Shown: positions 37,651 through 48,039 of the stretch, one piece after another | Position numbering within the stretch: position 1 is the stretch's first letter | How the letters are laid out: each line of letters opens with the position of its first letter | DNA from: Paenibacillus marchantiophytorum | GTDB taxonomy: Bacteria > Bacillota > Bacilli > Paenibacillales > NBRC-103111 | Direction of reading: 5' to 3' | Length of the DNA stretch: 64,000 nt | NCBI RefSeq assembly: GCF_014640555.1 | Contig: NZ_BMHE01000006.1 | Location: 1-64,000 of the forward strand | Notes under the pieces: model-generated | The model's database searches: none | What the model saw: the letters and a program-made list of their open reading frames with translations, nothing else | What the model was told of the DNA's origin: nothing | Position numbers and translations under genes: made by a program

Positions 37651-38619
37651 ATGAATACAGAAGTGGAAATCCACATTCCGAATCACAAAACAATAGCAGC
37701 TAGAAGCAAAATGACAAGGCTGCTACGCAAATTAATTGGACAACGATATTTGCAGGCGATGGCGCTCCTTGGCGTCGCCTGGATGATTATTTTCAACTAT
37801 GTGCCGATGTACGGAATCATCATTGCCTTCAAGGATTTTAATATCATCAAAGCGATTTCTGAAGCTCCTTGGGTTGGACTCGAGAACTTCAAAGCTTTCA
37901 TGGAAGATGACAATCTAGGCTATGTCATTAAGAATACGCTTGGCATGAGCGTGCTCAAACTGATCATCGGTTTTCCCCTGCCGATTGCTTTCGCGCTCTT
38001 TTTGAACGAAATCCGCTCCGTCCGTTACAAAAAGCTGGTGCAGACGATTTCGTATCTTCCTCACTTTCTGTCATGGGTCATTCTTGGAGGCATCCTCGCT
38101 ACATGGCTGGCAGATGTTGGCATTATTAATAATATATTGATGGCGCTGAAAATCATCAAAGAGCCAATCAGTTATTTGGCCGAGCCTCAATATTTCTGGA
38201 GTATTATTATCACTTCGGACATTTGGAAGGAGTTAGGATGGTCTGCCATCATCTACCTGGCAGCAATCTCAGGTGTCTCGCCTGAAATGTATGAAGCGGC
38301 GACCATCGACGGCGCAGGACGGTTTCAGAAAATGTTCTACGTCACGCTGCCATCCATCAAAGGCACGATAACAATTTTGTTTATTCTCGCCGTCAGCGGC
38401 ATTCTCAACTCAAACTTTGATCAAATTCTCGTACTCAAGAATCAACTGAACGAAACCACCAGTAACGTCATCGACGTGTACGTATACCAAATTGGTCTTC
38501 AACAAAGCCGCTTCTCTTATGCTACGGCGGTCGGTTTAATTAAATCCCTCATATCGCTCGTTCTGCTTCTTTCGGCGAACTTCATCACGAAGCGTATGAA
38601 CAACACATCCTTATTTTGA
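37651..38619 (+). CDS. LplB-type ABC permease (importer 2)
   Basis: 322 residues from an ATG 10 bases behind GGAGG. Six membrane segments. The first one is followed by MYGIIIAFKDFNIIKAI, the characteristic LplB-type segment, and the EAA loop is EMYEAATIDGAGRFQKMFYV near 225-244. LplB-type permeases carry oligo- or polysaccharide-derived sugars. It is the first gene of a five-gene unit with a second permease, a binding protein and a two-component system, all on the same strand. Confidence 0.92.
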   Translation: MNTEVEIHIPNHKTIAARSKMTRLLRKLIGQRYLQAMALLGVAWMIIFNYVPMYGIIIAFKDFNIIKAISEAPWVGLENFKAFMEDDNLGYVIKNTLGMSVLKLIIGFPLPIAFALFLNEIRSVRYKKLVQTISYLPHFLSWVILGGILATWLADVGIINNILMALKIIKEPISYLAEPQYFWSIIITSDIWKELGWSAIIYLAAISGVSPEMYEAATIDGAGRFQKMFYVTLPSIKGTITILFILAVSGILNSNFDQILVLKNQLNETTSNVIDVYVYQIGLQQSRFSYATAVGLIKSLISLVLLLSANFITKRMNNTSLF

Positions 38620-38635
38620 AAGAGGTGCCGCAACG

Positions 38636-39523
38636 ATGCTTTCCTTGAAACGAAAAACCTTCAAAGAGGTCGTTTTTGACCAGTTTAACAACTTGCTAAT
38701 GTTAGCCATCTGCTTCGCCACGCTCTATCCGATCTGGTATGTGCTTGTCAACTCTTTCAATGAAGGACAAGACGCCATGCGGGGAGGTATCTACTGGTGG
38801 CCTCGGATGTTCAGCATCGACAGCTATTTAGCTGTATTCGCCAACGATGGCATTATGCTCGCCATGGGTATCACTGTAGCCAAAACGTTCGTCGGCACCG
38901 TCATCCACGTGTTCTTCACGGCGATGGTCGCTTACGCTTTCTCGCGCAGAGAGCTTATAGGCCGAACGGTCTATATGATCATCGGTACCGTTACAATGTT
39001 TTTTAGCGGCGGATTGATTCCTTACTACTTGCTAATCCGCGATATAGGGATGCTCGATAGCTTCTGGGTCTACATTATCCCGGCGATGTTCAGCTTCTTC
39101 GATCTCATTATCTTCCTTTCTTTCTTCCGAGAAATTCCCGATGCACTGGAAGAAGCTGCCAAGATCGACGGCGCAAACGATTTCAAAATCTTTTACCAAA
39201 TCATTCTCCCGGTCTCCATGCCTGTCGTTGCCACCATTGCGCTTTTCCATGGCGTTTATCAGTGGAATGACTATTTCACGGGGATGATCTTTATTAACAA
39301 GAGTGACCTTCAGCCGATTCAAACGTATCTATACCGCGTCGTGGCGCAGTCTAGCTCCAACCAAATGGTCGCAGCAACATCGGGCAACGTGTTTAAGACG
39401 GTATCCTCCCAGTCCGTTAAGCTGGCGACGATGGTTGTGACTACCATGCCGATTGTTATCGCGTATCCGTTCTTACAGAAATACTTTGTAAAGGGTTTCA
39501 TGATTGGCTCGATCAAAGGTTAA
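38636..39523 (+). CDS. LplC-type ABC permease (importer 2)
   Basis: 295 residues, six membrane segments. The LplC-type signature is seen in MRGGIYWWPRMFSIDSYLAV and MFFSGGLIPYYLLIRDIGML; the EAA loop is ALEEAAKIDGANDFKIFYQI near 170-189, and the C-terminus is KYFVKGFMIGSIKG. AGAGGTGCC precedes the ATG. It follows the first permease after 16 bases. Confidence 0.92.
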   Translation: MLSLKRKTFKEVVFDQFNNLLMLAICFATLYPIWYVLVNSFNEGQDAMRGGIYWWPRMFSIDSYLAVFANDGIMLAMGITVAKTFVGTVIHVFFTAMVAYAFSRRELIGRTVYMIIGTVTMFFSGGLIPYYLLIRDIGMLDSFWVYIIPAMFSFFDLIIFLSFFREIPDALEEAAKIDGANDFKIFYQIILPVSMPVVATIALFHGVYQWNDYFTGMIFINKSDLQPIQTYLYRVVAQSSSNQMVAATSGNVFKTVSSQSVKLATMVVTTMPIVIAYPFLQKYFVKGFMIGSIKG

Positions 39524-39561
39524 GTGTATGAACCTGTTTTCTTCCACTAGATTCCGGTGAT

Positions 39562-39585
39562 AATCTTTGTCTTATGACAGAGATT
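39562..39585 (+). other. Intergenic hairpin between permease and binding-protein genes
   Basis: AATCTTTGTC and GACAGAGATT form a 10-bp stem with a 4-base loop, allowing one G-U pair, without a T-run. It lies 38 bases before the binding-protein gene and could stabilise that part of the message, as often happens in importer operons where the binding protein is needed in excess. The role is inferred. Confidence 0.45.
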
Positions 39586-39623
39586 GAACATACTATTATG
39601 ATGCAGAAAAGGGGAAAACGTAC

Positions 39624-41327
39624 ATGAAGAAGATTAAAACGCGCAAGACATTAACTACACTGCTTGCTCTGTTCACAGCCGTATCTTTAAGCGCGTGTTC
39701 TACGGACAAAGGCGCGAGCAGCTCTAGCAGTCCGCAGCCGACGAAAGCGGTAGAAAAAGGGACAAGTTCCCCAACGCCTGTAGCAAATGCCGATGAGCCA
39801 GGCTGGAAATCCGACACGAAGCCCATTACGTTCGATTGGTACTTAAACTTCTCTTGGTTTCCGAACAAGTGGGGCGTTGACGCAACTTCCCAATACATCA
39901 CGAAGAAAACCGGCGTAAACGTTAACTTCATCGTACCTGCCGGCAATGAGAACGAGAAGCTGAACACGATGATTGCTTCCGGCAAGCTGCCTGACATCAT
40001 TACGCTTGGTTGGTACGAGGATGCGGTGAAGAAAATGATCGAAGGCAATATGGTGCTCCCGCTGAGTGACCTCGCGAAGCAGTATGATCCATATTTCTTC
40101 AAGGTGGCCGACCCTGCCAAGACATCCTGGTACACACAAAAGGACGGCAAATTTTATGGCTATCCGAATGCATCTTCCTCTCAGCAGGACTACAAGAAGT
40201 ATGGGGAAAACTTCACTTCGACCCAAACGTTCTTGGTTCGCAAAGATATGTATGAGGCAATTGGCAAGCCGGATATGAGAACGCCTGAAGGGTTCCTGAA
40301 CGCCCTGAAAGCGGCTAAAGAGAAGTTCCCGGAAGTGAACGGCCAACCGCTCATTCCGCTTGGTTTGCATGATTTTCAAGACAAAGGGAATTTATCATTT
40401 CTGGACGCAGCACAAAACAATTCCATGCTAGCAAACTTTCTTGCAATTCCTTATGAAAAGGATGGCAAGCTCTACGATCGTTTCACTGATCCGGAATATG
40501 TGAGTTGGCTGAAAACATTCCGTAAAGCCAATGAAATGGGCTTGCTGGCCAAAGATATTTTCATCGACAAACGCCCACAAATGGAAGAGAAAACCGCGCA
40601 GGGCCGTTACTTCGCCATGTTGTATCAGCGCTCGGATATGGCTAACCAAAATATTTCCTTATATCAAAAAGATCCAAACAAAGTGTATATTGCTGTGGAC
40701 GGCCCTGCCAACGTCAAAAAAGATGCGCCTAATTTGCCGGGTCCAGGCATCTCCGGCTGGACGGTAACGTTGATCTCCAAAGACGTCAAGGATAAAGCGA
40801 GAGCGATTAAATTCCTTAGCTATCTAATGAGTGAGGAAGGCAATAAAGATGTGTACCTAGGAGAAAAAGGCGTTAGCTACGACACGATTGACGGCAAGGA
40901 TCAATTCAAGCCGGAAGTGTTTGATTTGATGAACAAAGATCGCGCAGCATTTGATAAAAAATATGGTTCGTCCTTCACGTTCTGGATGCTGATGGATACA
41001 AACATGATGTTGAAATGGGCGCCGCAAACTGTGGAGCCGATCAAACAGCCTGAAGATTGGACGAAGGGTAAGACGAAGAGCTTCTCGCAATATGACAACA
41101 TCTTGCCGACAGGTACATCTGAGGAAGGGATTATCCATACGAAAATAGCCCAAAACTGGGGGAAAACGCTGCCGAAGCTGCTGCTAGCCAAATCCGACGA
41201 AGAGTTCGATCAGCTCTTTGATAAATTCCAGAAGGAACGCAAAGCGGCGGGTCTGGATAAGGTACAGGCTTACGAGCAGAAGGAATTTGAAGCGAATAAG
41301 CAGAAACTTGCCCAGTTCGCAAAGTAA
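39624..41327 (+). CDS. Solute-binding lipoprotein, LplA type (importer 2)
   Basis: 567 residues, large as usual for LplA-type receptors. Signal peptide and lipobox (SLSACSTD), then a Ser-rich linker of about 30 residues. The mature domain starts near residue 60 (DTKPITFDWYLNFSWFPNKW) and includes KLPDIITLGWYEDAVKKMI and the DIFIDKRPQMEEKTAQGRYF segment typical of these proteins. GGGGAAAACG precedes the ATG. It is followed by a terminator, so the sensor and regulator downstream depend on readthrough or on their own promoter. Confidence 0.9.
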   Translation: MKKIKTRKTLTTLLALFTAVSLSACSTDKGASSSSSPQPTKAVEKGTSSPTPVANADEPGWKSDTKPITFDWYLNFSWFPNKWGVDATSQYITKKTGVNVNFIVPAGNENEKLNTMIASGKLPDIITLGWYEDAVKKMIEGNMVLPLSDLAKQYDPYFFKVADPAKTSWYTQKDGKFYGYPNASSSQQDYKKYGENFTSTQTFLVRKDMYEAIGKPDMRTPEGFLNALKAAKEKFPEVNGQPLIPLGLHDFQDKGNLSFLDAAQNNSMLANFLAIPYEKDGKLYDRFTDPEYVSWLKTFRKANEMGLLAKDIFIDKRPQMEEKTAQGRYFAMLYQRSDMANQNISLYQKDPNKVYIAVDGPANVKKDAPNLPGPGISGWTVTLISKDVKDKARAIKFLSYLMSEEGNKDVYLGEKGVSYDTIDGKDQFKPEVFDLMNKDRAAFDKKYGSSFTFWMLMDTNMMLKWAPQTVEPIKQPEDWTKGKTKSFSQYDNILPTGTSEEGIIHTKIAQNWGKTLPKLLLAKSDEEFDQLFDKFQKERKAAGLDKVQAYEQKEFEANKQKLAQFAK

Positions 41328-41361
41328 CACCGCGGTTCTTGAAGTAGCCCTATGTGTCAGC

Positions 41362-41398
41362 CCGAGAGTCTGGTTATCCAGGCTCTTGGGTTTTTCGC
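41362..41398 (+). terminator. Terminator after the importer 2 binding protein
   Basis: CCCGAGAGTCTGG pairs with CCAGGCTCTTGGG around TTAT, followed by TTTTT. Probably partial, because the sensor gene follows on the same strand. Confidence 0.85.
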
Positions 41399-41470
41399 TA
41401 CAATTTTACCTGCATCCGGTGAAAGTTGTATGAAGCTAAGAGAATTAGGTCAGAGAGGCTGGATGTGTCC

Positions 41471-43390
41471 ATGGGAAACATTCTAAGCGAGTGGAAAATG
41501 CGGCTCACACTGTTGACGAACCGTATTTCCATACAAGTGAAACTAATCGGTGCGTATATTCTCATTATTTTAATCCCCATTATTTTGTTCTCGTGGTATC
41601 TGTTTAATGAATTCTATCAGAACACGATTCAAGATACGATCAAGAAGAATCAATATGTGTTAGAGAGCGAGAAGGTCAGTATTCTCAACAATATTGAAAT
41701 TATGGAGCGAACCGCTCAACTGTCCACAGCCGATCGAGAAGTCTTTAATTATTTGCTCAGTACCCGGGAGTTAGAAGTTCCGGAACTGGTCAATTTCGAT
41801 ACGAATTCGTCTTCAAACTTGCAGCGACTCATGTTTAGTAATCCGAACATCATGAACGTTCGCTTGTTTACTAATAATCCGAGCATCAAGGAAATCTGGC
41901 CTGTCATCTTTAATGAAAGCCGTATTGAGGGAAGAGCTTGGTATAAGCATGTGTTGGCTAGGAAGGGCACGGTTTGGTGGGAGATTTTGAAGGATGAGAA
42001 GGACATTTTGAAGCGTGAAAATACGGTCATGGAGTCAACCTCGACCTATGTATCCCTTCTTTGGGAGATCTGTTTTCCGATTGCTACACATGTCGGCATT
42101 AGGGTAGTAGATATGCAAATTGATAAATTTTTTCAGAAGGCGTTTAGTCCGAACCAGGACGGACAGTCCCATATGCTGATTGTTGACCGTTCGGGGGGGA
42201 TTTTTACCGATACCGGCAGCCCCTTTTTTAAAGGTATGAATCTGGAGCAGCTTCGGAGGGATTGGGAAGGACAGCCGCATCAGGGTGGCTCCAGCTTTAC
42301 GTTTACAATTGGGGGTACCCCCTATTTGTGCCTGACTACACCTATTGATCAACTTGGGGCGCATCTGTTGAATGTGGTATCACTGGAAAACCCGGTTACG
42401 CAAATTAAACATACCCGTAATCTTTTCATCGCTGCAGCGGTGGTCTTGATCGCACTTTTGTCGGTGATCACCTACTTCCTGCAGTCTCTTATCTTGAAAA
42501 AGCTGCACATCTTACGGGATTCGATGAAAAAAGTGCGTAGTGGCGACCTGAACGTGCAGATCGATATCGATGCAGGTGGAGAAGTTGGCGAGCTCGCCCA
42601 TCATTTCAGACAGATGTTGAAAAAGTTGAATGAGCTTATCGTTGAAGCTGTAAACAAGAAGGCAGCAACGAAAGAAGCGGAACTGAACTCGCTCAAGAAT
42701 CAGATCGACGCCCATTTCCTCTACAATACGTTGGAGAATTTAAAAATGCTGGCCGAAGTCGAGGCGCAGTACACGATCTCCGATGCATTGACCTCCCTCG
42801 GTGCACTCATGCGTTATAGCTTGAAGTGGTCGAGTGATCATGTCCGACTGCGAGATGAAATCGGGCATATTCAGAACTATATTGCGATTATGAATATCCG
42901 TTATGATGACAAGTTGGAGCTCAAGCTGGATATCCCGGAAGGTTATAAGGAGCAGGAAGTGCTGAAGATGTCGCTTCAACCTCTTGTCGAGAATGCCGTA
43001 AAGCACGGCATGAACTCAGATCAAGTCAGGCGTGACGGCATCGTGATCCTGATTCGAGCTTGGCAGATGGTAGACGGGATGCTCATTGAGGTGATGGATA
43101 ATGGTGCGGGTATGTCCCCAGAAAAGCTTATTGAGCTTCATGAGAAGATCGAAATGGACGATGCCCACTTTCATACGAAGTACGTCGGTAATAAGCAGAT
43201 TGGTGACAATGAAGGTAATGGCATCGGATTACGCAACGTGACACAACGAATTAAGATGTACTATAGCAATGAGTATGGCATTAAGGTAGAGAGTAGGGTG
43301 GGCGTTTACACCCGAGTGATGATGAAGCTTCCTTACTTAATATTATCCGGAGGACTATCTGCTTATGAGAAAAGTACTTATCGTAGATGA
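41471..43390 (+). CDS. YesM-type sensor histidine kinase (importer 2)
   Basis: 639 residues from ATG 41471 with AGAGAGG upstream; the frame is open to a TTG at 41426. Two membrane segments (about 30-50 and 310-330) flank an extracellular domain. HAMP, then the kinase domain with phosphoacceptor His near 415 in NQIDAHFLYNTLENLKML, where the usual Asn-Pro before His is Asp-Ala. The ATP-binding part shows VENAVKHGMNSD and DNGAGMSPEK. It overlaps the response regulator by 26 bases. The altered motif still has the acceptor His, so activity is expected. Confidence 0.9.
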   Translation: MGNILSEWKMRLTLLTNRISIQVKLIGAYILIILIPIILFSWYLFNEFYQNTIQDTIKKNQYVLESEKVSILNNIEIMERTAQLSTADREVFNYLLSTRELEVPELVNFDTNSSSNLQRLMFSNPNIMNVRLFTNNPSIKEIWPVIFNESRIEGRAWYKHVLARKGTVWWEILKDEKDILKRENTVMESTSTYVSLLWEICFPIATHVGIRVVDMQIDKFFQKAFSPNQDGQSHMLIVDRSGGIFTDTGSPFFKGMNLEQLRRDWEGQPHQGGSSFTFTIGGTPYLCLTTPIDQLGAHLLNVVSLENPVTQIKHTRNLFIAAAVVLIALLSVITYFLQSLILKKLHILRDSMKKVRSGDLNVQIDIDAGGEVGELAHHFRQMLKKLNELIVEAVNKKAATKEAELNSLKNQIDAHFLYNTLENLKMLAEVEAQYTISDALTSLGALMRYSLKWSSDHVRLRDEIGHIQNYIAIMNIRYDDKLELKLDIPEGYKEQEVLKMSLQPLVENAVKHGMNSDQVRRDGIVILIRAWQMVDGMLIEVMDNGAGMSPEKLIELHEKIEMDDAHFHTKYVGNKQIGDNEGNGIGLRNVTQRIKMYYSNEYGIKVESRVGVYTRVMMKLPYLILSGGLSAYEKSTYRR

Positions 43391-44933
43391 TGAGAAGAAT
43401 ATCCGACTCGGCTTACGGGCCATGATCAATCGCGAATTTCCAGATGCGTATGATTTCGAATTCGCTTGTGATGGGGAAGAGGCGTTAGCGCTGCTGTCAG
43501 CTTCATCCACGGACATCGTGATCACAGATATCCGTATGCCAGTCATGGATGGCATCACGCTCATCAATCGGATTCAAGAGCTGGACTGGATACCGGCTGT
43601 TATCATTTTGAGTGGCTACGATGACTTTCAATATGCGAAGGAAGCGATTCGCTGTGAGGTAAAGGAATATCTGCTTAAGCCGATCGTTCGTGACGATCTA
43701 TCCCGCACTTTTCTCCGGTTGGAGAAGGGGCTCCAGCAGAAAGAGCAGATTAGTGAACAATTAACAAGTTTCCTCAAGCAGCGTGAAGCATTCAAAGAAA
43801 GCCAGCTTAACTATTTGTTGAGGCACCCCCATCTAGGGGAGCTGGACCTGCGGGCCAAGCTGGTGGATATCGATTTGGAGTGGTTGAATGACGGCTTCCA
43901 GCTTGGTGTGCTGCAATACAGAGGGATCGCCCAAGGAATGGTCCATAATGAATTCTTGGCGCAAATCCAAGCCGAGATTGGAAATGTACCTGAAAAATTT
44001 CGACAGCGTCGAGCGCATGTGCTCGATAAGGAGAACCAGTTCGTTCTCATTGCCGAGCACGGAGAGCTTTTTCAGTACTTGACGGAGCGGATTGGCGAAG
44101 ATGGATATTTCACCTACAGCATGGGATTAAGCGTGTTTACCTATGGTATGACGCGTTTGCAGTCCACATATCAAGAAGCGCAGCAGGCGCTGAAATACAC
44201 ATTCCTGCAATCTGCGCCCGGGGTCATCCGCTACGAAAGTATCAGCCAGAAAAGCAAACAATTCGTCCTCCCTATAGAAATGATCAAGAAAATCGCTAAC
44301 ATGCTTGGAACCAATCGCGACAAGGAAATGATGGCGCTGCTTATGGAGGTACTCGATATCAAGACGGTGGCTCGCTTCGACTTCGCTTATCTGGAAGTCG
44401 TGAGTCAAGCTTTCAACGATCTTGTATTTGATAAGGTTTTTCATGTGTACGGGGGAGAGTCTATAGAAATACTGCGGCTATTCAAGAGAGTCGGAGACAT
44501 TTCGAACTTTAACTATTTTCACGATTACTACCATAGTGTGGAAGGTCTGTTACGTCGATTGAATGACTATGTACGAAGCATGAAGACGTTTTACATCGAT
44601 CATAAAGAGATGAAGAAAGCCGTTCAGTACATGCAGGACAACTACCAGAAGGATTTGAATATGACGATCGTCTCCAACCATGTATCTTTGAACTATTCGT
44701 ACTTCAGTCAGGCTTTTAAGGAATACACCGGAGAAAGTTTCGTCAATTATTTAAAAAAGCTGCGTATCGATAAGGCCCGGGATTTACTCGTCACAAGAGA
44801 GTACAAAGTCTACGAGATAAGTGAAATGGTCGGATTCGAGAATACGAAGCATTTTAGCCGTGTGTTCAAGGAGATGGAAGGTGTTAGTCCGCAGGAGTAT
44901 CGAGAGCAATTTGAAGCGATGTGGCCCAAATAG
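43365..44933 (+). CDS. YesN-type response regulator (importer 2)
   Basis: 522 residues. Receiver domain with Asp near 55 (VITDIRMPVMDG) and YLLKPIVRDDLSRTF; long middle domain; C-terminal AraC domain (LNMTIVSNHVSLNYSYFSQA then FKEMEGVSPQEYREQF). CCGGAGG lies 12 bases before the ATG. It starts 26 bases inside the sensor gene. It is predicted to activate the operon at 37651. A strong terminator closes the unit. Confidence 0.92.
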   Translation: MRKVLIVDDEKNIRLGLRAMINREFPDAYDFEFACDGEEALALLSASSTDIVITDIRMPVMDGITLINRIQELDWIPAVIILSGYDDFQYAKEAIRCEVKEYLLKPIVRDDLSRTFLRLEKGLQQKEQISEQLTSFLKQREAFKESQLNYLLRHPHLGELDLRAKLVDIDLEWLNDGFQLGVLQYRGIAQGMVHNEFLAQIQAEIGNVPEKFRQRRAHVLDKENQFVLIAEHGELFQYLTERIGEDGYFTYSMGLSVFTYGMTRLQSTYQEAQQALKYTFLQSAPGVIRYESISQKSKQFVLPIEMIKKIANMLGTNRDKEMMALLMEVLDIKTVARFDFAYLEVVSQAFNDLVFDKVFHVYGGESIEILRLFKRVGDISNFNYFHDYYHSVEGLLRRLNDYVRSMKTFYIDHKEMKKAVQYMQDNYQKDLNMTIVSNHVSLNYSYFSQAFKEYTGESFVNYLKKLRIDKARDLLVTREYKVYEISEMVGFENTKHFSRVFKEMEGVSPQEYREQFEAMWPK

Positions 44934-45035
44934 GGTCGGTTTCTGCATCCTATATTTGAAATTGCGCCAGATCCTAGGATCTGAACTGTGAACTGCTTCG
45001 TAGACAGTTAACAAAACACCTAGTGCCTTTACATC

Positions 45036-45086
45036 CAAAAGATGGCTCCTAAATTCGTAATTCGTTAGGAGTCATCTTTTTTAAAA
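45036..45086 (+). terminator. Terminator after importer 2 regulator
   Basis: AAAGATG-CTCCTAA pairs with TTAGGAG-CATCTTTTTT. It lies 100 bases after the response regulator stop. Confidence 0.85.
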
Positions 45087-46339
45087 TATTTTTATAATTT
45101 TCTCAATCGATCAACGATAATATGGTTGACAATTTCATCCCTAAAATGAATTTGAGCGAGAAAGAGATTCTCGACATCTCGGAATTTTTTGAGACTATTG
45201 AATTCAAATGTATTGAGCTTGCCGTTCAAAGAGCCGATGATGAGGACAGCTTCAGATTGAGAGCGCTCTCAGCAAAATGATTGCCAACAATATTCCGCAA
45301 AAAATTCTGGACGAAGCTACAATAAGAAATATTATCATACGAGATGTAAGCGGAATGGTGTATTAACTAATGGAAATATTCTATTGTGATAAGTGGTCGA
45401 TTTTAAAAAAGAAACCATGGAATATGATTGATGAGATGACGGCAAATTTATGCCATTAAATCACCAACCGTATACTGCTGTATTAAGCGATGGGAAAAAT
45501 CCCGAAAATATCATCAGAATTGCTGAGTATGGTTATGGGTTTTCAAGAAAATGGACACATTACGATGGAAAGAAGAAATGCCAAGACTGGTGAATCTGAA
45601 GAGCGCGAAGTGACTGAAAGCGTTGAGAAAAATTGGGAGGTATATCCCTTATTTGGTGAACACAAATAACCGCTCAGAGGGTATGAGCGGCGCAACTTTA
45701 AATGAATTTCAATTCAGACGACGAATTTTAATATTTTAAAATTACAGCATCTTGCGACAGAGATACACTTATCTACCCTGACCGATTCTGAACTCGTCTG
45801 CGACGTTGTATGCGTAGCTGTTAATCAGCATCAACACAAAAACCAAGAGAGTCCAGAGGAGCGTTTCTGTTCGTCAGGTATCATGTGGGGCAAAATCAAC
45901 ACTGGACAATGCAACATAACGTTTGGTACAGTCCTAGCTAAGAAATTATCAACAGCATGGGAGAGGGAAGCTTCGTACCAAAGGACCATGCTTCCAGAGC
46001 GCAGGCTGCAGCCATGATCTTCAGACTGTTTTTTCAAGCTTAGCCCGCAATCAAAGTAGATAAAACAAAGCACCGTCATTTTCTTAGTTCAAACGAACCG
46101 AAAGGATGTCGGTGTTTTGTTTTACATGGCCAAGCCCAGCGTTGGAATGTACTTGTTGAATAAAATATTGCAGTTAAGCAAAAAAAACAAAAATGAACAT
46201 AATATGGAAAAAACTTGAGGACAATTGGGAGGAGTATTTTCCAGAGTTGGATGTATTGATGAACATTACAATAAAAATTAGAAACACTGGCATGATTATT
46301 GAACCTGTATTGTAAGCACTTTGAAAGAAGGGGATTGTC
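45087..46339. pseudogene. Decayed coding sequence of unknown origin
   Basis: Broken frames without good ribosome sites follow each other. ATG 45122 opens a 52-residue frame (MVDNFIPKMNLSEKEILDIS); its stop overlaps a 29-residue frame (MIANNIPQKILDEATIRNII). A further piece near 45450-45590 reads MPLNHQPYTAVLSDGKNPEN and IAEYGYGFSRKWTHYDGKKK, and a last one ends at about 45669 with SVEKNWEVYPLFGEHK. From about 45745 to 46017 another open frame (TDSELVCDVVCVAVNQHQHK) has no start. These look like pieces of two or three unrelated genes; families not recognised. The stretch holds no intact gene. Confidence 0.45.
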
Positions 46340-47322
46340 TTGTTTCAGAATAAAGAGAAAATATCTGGCAATCAAGCTCTGATGTTGATTTTGGCCGGTG
46401 GTGTGGGGAACATTTTTATTGTTTTATCGGTACCTGCTATTAAAGATGCCGGAAGAGATGGTTGGATTTCGGTTCTGTTGGCGTATGGTATTGCGGCTCT
46501 GCTTGGGCTTACATTGATTCAGTTGGGAAAGAGATTTCCCGATAAAACGTTTGTTCAGTACCTTCCAATTGTTTTAGGAAATATCCCTGGGAAAATCGCA
46601 GGTTTGTTCTATATTATAGCTTTTTGGGTGATGACCGCTCTCATTTTGCGAGAAACACTTGAATTAATGAAGTTTTTCTTGCCAGAAACACCCTCCATTT
46701 ATATCAGCGTATTCATATGTATATTAATCGTGTATGCAATGAAAAAGGGCTTTGAGGTGTTTTCCAGGACTGCTGAATTTTTTTCAATCACGATGATTGC
46801 TCTGATCGTACTGCTGTTGCTTTTTATTATGTCGAATCTAAAATGGACAAACCTGGCTCCTGTTATGGAAAACGGTGTGATGCCTGTTTTTAAAGGACTT
46901 CGATTCCAGTACCCCTTTGCAGCAGAGACCATCCTATTTATGGCAATGGCAATCTGGCTTCCGTGTTTAAACGATAGAAAAAAAGCGGCAAAGAATTTAG
47001 AGGATTCGAAGCTATATTTATGATCTTGTGGTTATCGACCGCCTATTTGGAACTGCTGGTTTTCTTTTATCCTCCTGTTATCGGATTGGCTCAATGATTG
47101 AATCTCAAGGATTACAAGCCATTAATTGTTCCCATGACCGTTGTTATCATCGCATTGGCTATGGTACCATCCAATGTAATCGAGACCATTAAACTGGATG
47201 CACTAAAGAATCCGTATGTGATATTACCTTTAAGCTTATTGATACCTCTTGTCTGGGTAGTATTCATAATAAGGAAGCTGGAGGAATCTCAGGTTCTAAT
47301 GGTTAAGGTAACTGAGGAATAG
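46340..47322 (+). pseudogene. Frameshifted spore germination permease, GerAB type
   Basis: TTG 46340 behind GAAGGGGATTGTC starts a 227-residue frame with seven membrane segments: ISGNQALMLILAGGVGNIFI and AKNLEDSKLYL at its end. That is the N-terminal two thirds of a GerAB/YndE-type protein of the amino acid/polyamine/organocation family, which senses germinants with GerA and GerC. The reading then shifts: MILWLSTAYLELLVFFYPPV (47020-47096, to TGA), and LNLKDYKPLIVPMTVVIIAL to TEE (47098-47322) continue the protein, so at least two lesions inactivate it. The partner genes gerAA and gerAC are absent. Confidence 0.75.
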
Positions 47323-47959
47323 GGAAAACGAACCCCAGAGCCAATATCACAGAAAGTCCAAATCCAATGAGCAATATGATTGAAAATGCCCAAAGTTCAG
47401 CGTATGAAGTAGCTCGTATTAGCTTTGGTGCTTCAAAAAGACAGAAATATCTATCTTAAATAATCTTCGCACAACTAATAAAAAATATTCATAGGGTAGG
47501 TTTATCAATAGAGTAGACACGTCGAAGCAATTCTGGAATGGGATGAGAAACATGCAAATGATTGACATAAGCTGCGGACCGATGTGCACTTTGTCAGTTT
47601 CAGAATACAAGCATCGAGGACCTCTATGGAATCGACATGGAGGTCAAGTTGTTGCGCATCAAGACATTCGTATATTCCTAATGGGAGTTTAGCGACTGTT
47701 ACTACTACGTCTACCGCGCCGAGTGGAGCGTCGATTTCACGGCACTCATTACAGTGAGTCCACCGTTAAGTTTGAACCTTTGCTCCTCCGACTTACGCGG
47801 CAGATCGACTCATAAGGCGGAAAAGAAATAACCTTAAACTTATATGAATTGAATTTCTAATTCGGTAGCTCAGATTTTGCAAAACTCATGCCTCCGAACC
47901 CGCACCGTTCCGGCATTCTGTAAAGATTAGCTGATGTGATTAAAAAATGCCGATGGACG
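47323..47959. other. Intergenic region without a recognised gene
   Basis: About 640 bases. Scattered short frames without ribosome sites. A GC-rich piece at 47700-47820 looks like former coding sequence but matches nothing I know. It ends at the cre site listed next. Confidence 0.35.
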
Positions 47960-47975
47960 TTGAAAGCGCTTTGTT
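47960..47975 (+). promoter_or_regulatory. cre site (CcpA operator)
   Basis: TTGAAAGCGCTTTGTT fits the catabolite-responsive element WTGAAARCGYTTTCWW at 15 of 16 positions. It lies 65 bases before the importer 3 start codon, so glucose repression by CcpA of that operon is predicted. No promoter hexamers could be fixed with confidence. Confidence 0.8.
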
Positions 47976-48039
47976 TTATCGTAAACGGCAAGGGAGTCCA
48001 TTACCCGAAACAACAATACGGAAAGGGAGGTGTATCTAA

